Source: Emticicia sp040253585 (GTDB lineage Bacteria; Bacteroidota; Bacteroidia; Cytophagales; Spirosomataceae). Taken from it: a stretch of DNA of 64,000 nt. The stretch spans positions 1 through 64,000 of the forward strand of contig NZ_JBELAU010000012.1 in NCBI RefSeq assembly GCF_040253585.1, written 5' to 3'. The notes beneath the pieces are model-generated. The model was not told the DNA's origin, did no database searches, and saw nothing but the letters and a program-made list of their open reading frames with translations. The position numbers and the translations under genes are program-made. This document shows positions 62,772-64,000 of the stretch, one piece after another (positions within the stretch are counted from its first letter, which is position 1; each line of letters starts with the position of its first letter).

Positions 62772-63596
62772 TTAGATTTTAAAGAATCCTTGCCACATTG
62801 CGAAGTTTGGGAAACTACTTTTCAAGTCCGTTTCTTGCTCGAAAATACCATAGACTGTCGAACCAGAACCTGTCATTGAAGCATAAATTGCTCCTGCTTG
62901 ATAAAGTGTTTCTTTTACCTCGGCAATAGTCGGATACTTTAATAACAACTTTTCTTCAAAATCGTTTTTAACTATTTTTTTCCATTCAGAAATTGGTTGC
63001 GAAAGTGCCGTTTTTAGAGCTATTTGGGGCTTTTTTGGCGATACGCCCGAATACGCTTCGGCCGTAGAAATATGAATATCTGGGTTTACTAAAACCACAT
63101 ACTTCCCTTTTAAATCAAGCGTGAAGTCTTCAAATTCATCGCCTTTATTGAAGCAAAAAACTGGTCGATTTTCGATGAAAAATGCACAATCTGAACCCAG
63201 TTTTCGGGCAAAATCTTTCAATTCATCATTGCTGAGTTTTAGTTCATAGACTTCGTTGAGCATTTTTAGCGTAAATGCTCCATCGGCAGAACCACCGCCC
63301 AAGCCAGCACCCATCGGGATAACTTTGTGTAGATGAATCATTGGCGGGACACCGATACGGTCTTGCAATAAATTCCATGCTTTTAGGCATAAATTAGAAC
63401 TTTCATTGCCAGGAATCGCCAAACCCGAACTCTGAAAGACAGCGTTTTTAGCATCAGGATTTTGGTTGGGGATAATTTCGAGGGCATCGCACCACTCGAC
63501 AGGATAAAATACTGATTCGATGTTATGAAAACCATCGGAGCGTTTTTCGGTAATATTCAAGCCAATATTTATTTTGGCGTTTGGAAATGTAAGCAT
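62772..63596 (-). CDS. ispE: 4-diphosphocytidyl-2-C-methyl-D-erythritol kinase
   Basis: IspE phosphorylates CDP-methylerythritol in the MEP pathway of isoprenoid synthesis, using the GHMP kinase fold. The ATG at 63596 is preferred to a TTG five codons upstream, giving 274 residues. Hallmarks are FPNAKINIGLNITEKRSDGFHNIESVF, the ATP-binding GHMP motif PMGAGLGGGSADGA (about 94-107), LGSDCAFFIENRPVFCFNKGDEF and the C-terminal YASMTGSGSTVYGIF. It heads the ispE-coxIII-like-recO run on the minus strand. Confidence 0.97.
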   Translation of the reverse strand: MLTFPNAKINIGLNITEKRSDGFHNIESVFYPVEWCDALEIIPNQNPDAKNAVFQSSGLAIPGNESSNLCLKAWNLLQDRIGVPPMIHLHKVIPMGAGLGGGSADGAFTLKMLNEVYELKLSNDELKDFARKLGSDCAFFIENRPVFCFNKGDEFEDFTLDLKGKYVVLVNPDIHISTAEAYSGVSPKKPQIALKTALSQPISEWKKIVKNDFEEKLLLKYPTIAEVKETLYQAGAIYASMTGSGSTVYGIFEQETDLKSSFPNFAMWQGFFKI

Positions 63597-63615
63597 TGAG
63601 TCTGATTTCAAAATT

Positions 63616-63623
63616 CAAATTTA
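63616..63623 (-). promoter_or_regulatory. -7 box TAAATTTG before ispE
   Basis: This matches TAnnTTTG on the minus strand, 20 nt from the ATG, and supports the shorter start. No -33 element is clear. Confidence 0.4.
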
Positions 63624-63717
63624 GTCAACCGCTTAGTAAATAAATAGTAAAACAATTTTAAGTTTTTCATAAAACCCATATCTTACTTTAAAATTAACCC
63701 TTTAACTCTCAAAAAAT

Positions 63718-64000
63718 ATGAAAACAATGAGACTTTTGGTGTCGCTGTTGGCGATAAGTATGTTTTTAAGTAGTTGTGGAAAGAAAAAAGAGGAGCAAAC
63801 CGAACAAGAAAAGGCGATGGAATTGGTAGATAAAATTAAGGAGGAAGCCGAGAATATGTCGAACGAAGAGCCAAAGGAAGTGGTTGATGCTAAACTTTTG
63901 AAGGAACTTCTGCCCGAAGAAGCCGCTGGTTTAGCCCGAAAAAGTGCTGAAAGTGAAAAAGTAGGAGCAATGGGCTTTATGGTATCGAAGGCGGAGGCAA
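63718..64000 (+). CDS. lipoprotein of unknown function (partial, runs off the window)
   Basis: An open frame starts at the ATG at 63718 and continues to the end of the window, 94 codons so far. It begins MKTMRLLVSLLAISMFLSSC, a lipoprotein signal with Cys20, followed by a Lys/Glu-rich region (GKKKEEQTEQEKAMELVDKI) that looks like a coiled coil. No family is recognised from this part. It is transcribed divergently from ispE. Confidence 0.75.
   Translation, partial: MKTMRLLVSLLAISMFLSSCGKKKEEQTEQEKAMELVDKIKEEAENMSNEEPKEVVDAKLLKELLPEEAAGLARKSAESEKVGAMGFMVSKAEA

Overview
The window looks like chromosomal DNA of a Bacteroidota bacterium, most likely of the Cytophagales/Spirosomaceae type. The evidence is a low-GC genome, a SusC/SusD pair, DUF4249, DUF4292 and DUF2911 proteins, many lipoproteins with FG-GAP repeats, and Bacteroidota-type promoters (TTTG about 20-21 nt before TAnnTTTG) in place of E. 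coli-type ones. I see no rRNA, tRNA, CRISPR array, prophage or complete insertion sequence. The species assignment is inference from gene content.

Layout: (1) 1-3.4 kb holds a short alpha-glucan-phosphorylase-like protein, an AraC regulator and a REP-associated tyrosine transposase (RAYT) with its palindromes. (2) 3.4-8.7 kb is a leucine operon, leuC-leuD-leuA-(four-helix-bundle ORF)-leuB, in which every gene junction carries an imperfect inverted repeat. (3) 8.8-17 kb holds an OmpH/Skp chaperone, a propeller-amidohydrolase fusion, an S9 glutamyl-endopeptidase-like protease and ahcY. (4) 17-26.8 kb holds an MG2/plug protein, DUF2911, a Tat-exported Gfo/Idh/MocA oxidoreductase, an S41 protease, two small secreted proteins, a Uma2 gene with a decayed Uma2 copy next to it, and xylA. 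(5) 26.9-34.7 kb holds a GT-C/TPR membrane protein, a TPR-DUF4292-EnvC-like envelope operon, panB and a MerC-like gene behind a probable metal-responsive operator. (6) 34.7-41.7 kb on the minus strand is a surface-glycan cluster (flippase, GT2, epimerase-like) and a TonB receptor/DUF4249 pair. (7) 42-55 kb on the minus strand is SusC-SusD followed by three FG-GAP lipoproteins, one with a c-type heme site. (8) 55.4-64 kb holds an FAD/Fe-S oxidoreductase, an esterase, pepA, recO, a cytochrome oxidase subunit III, ispE and the start of a lipoprotein gene.

The least explained signal is a set of long imperfect hairpins between genes. They are built from short repeated words, with a different vocabulary at most loci. 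One pair of 35-nt arms brackets an S23-type four-helix-bundle gene inside the leu operon, an arrangement resembling the intervening sequences of 23S rRNA genes. A related pair of arms without the gene lies at 36.4 kb and supplies the last codons of the flippase. Other points of interest are a RAYT gene carrying its own REP palindrome in frame, a glucan phosphorylase homologue with Thr at the position of the PLP lysine, a promoter-overlapping double operator before the MerC gene, and a candidate small RNA upstream of susC.
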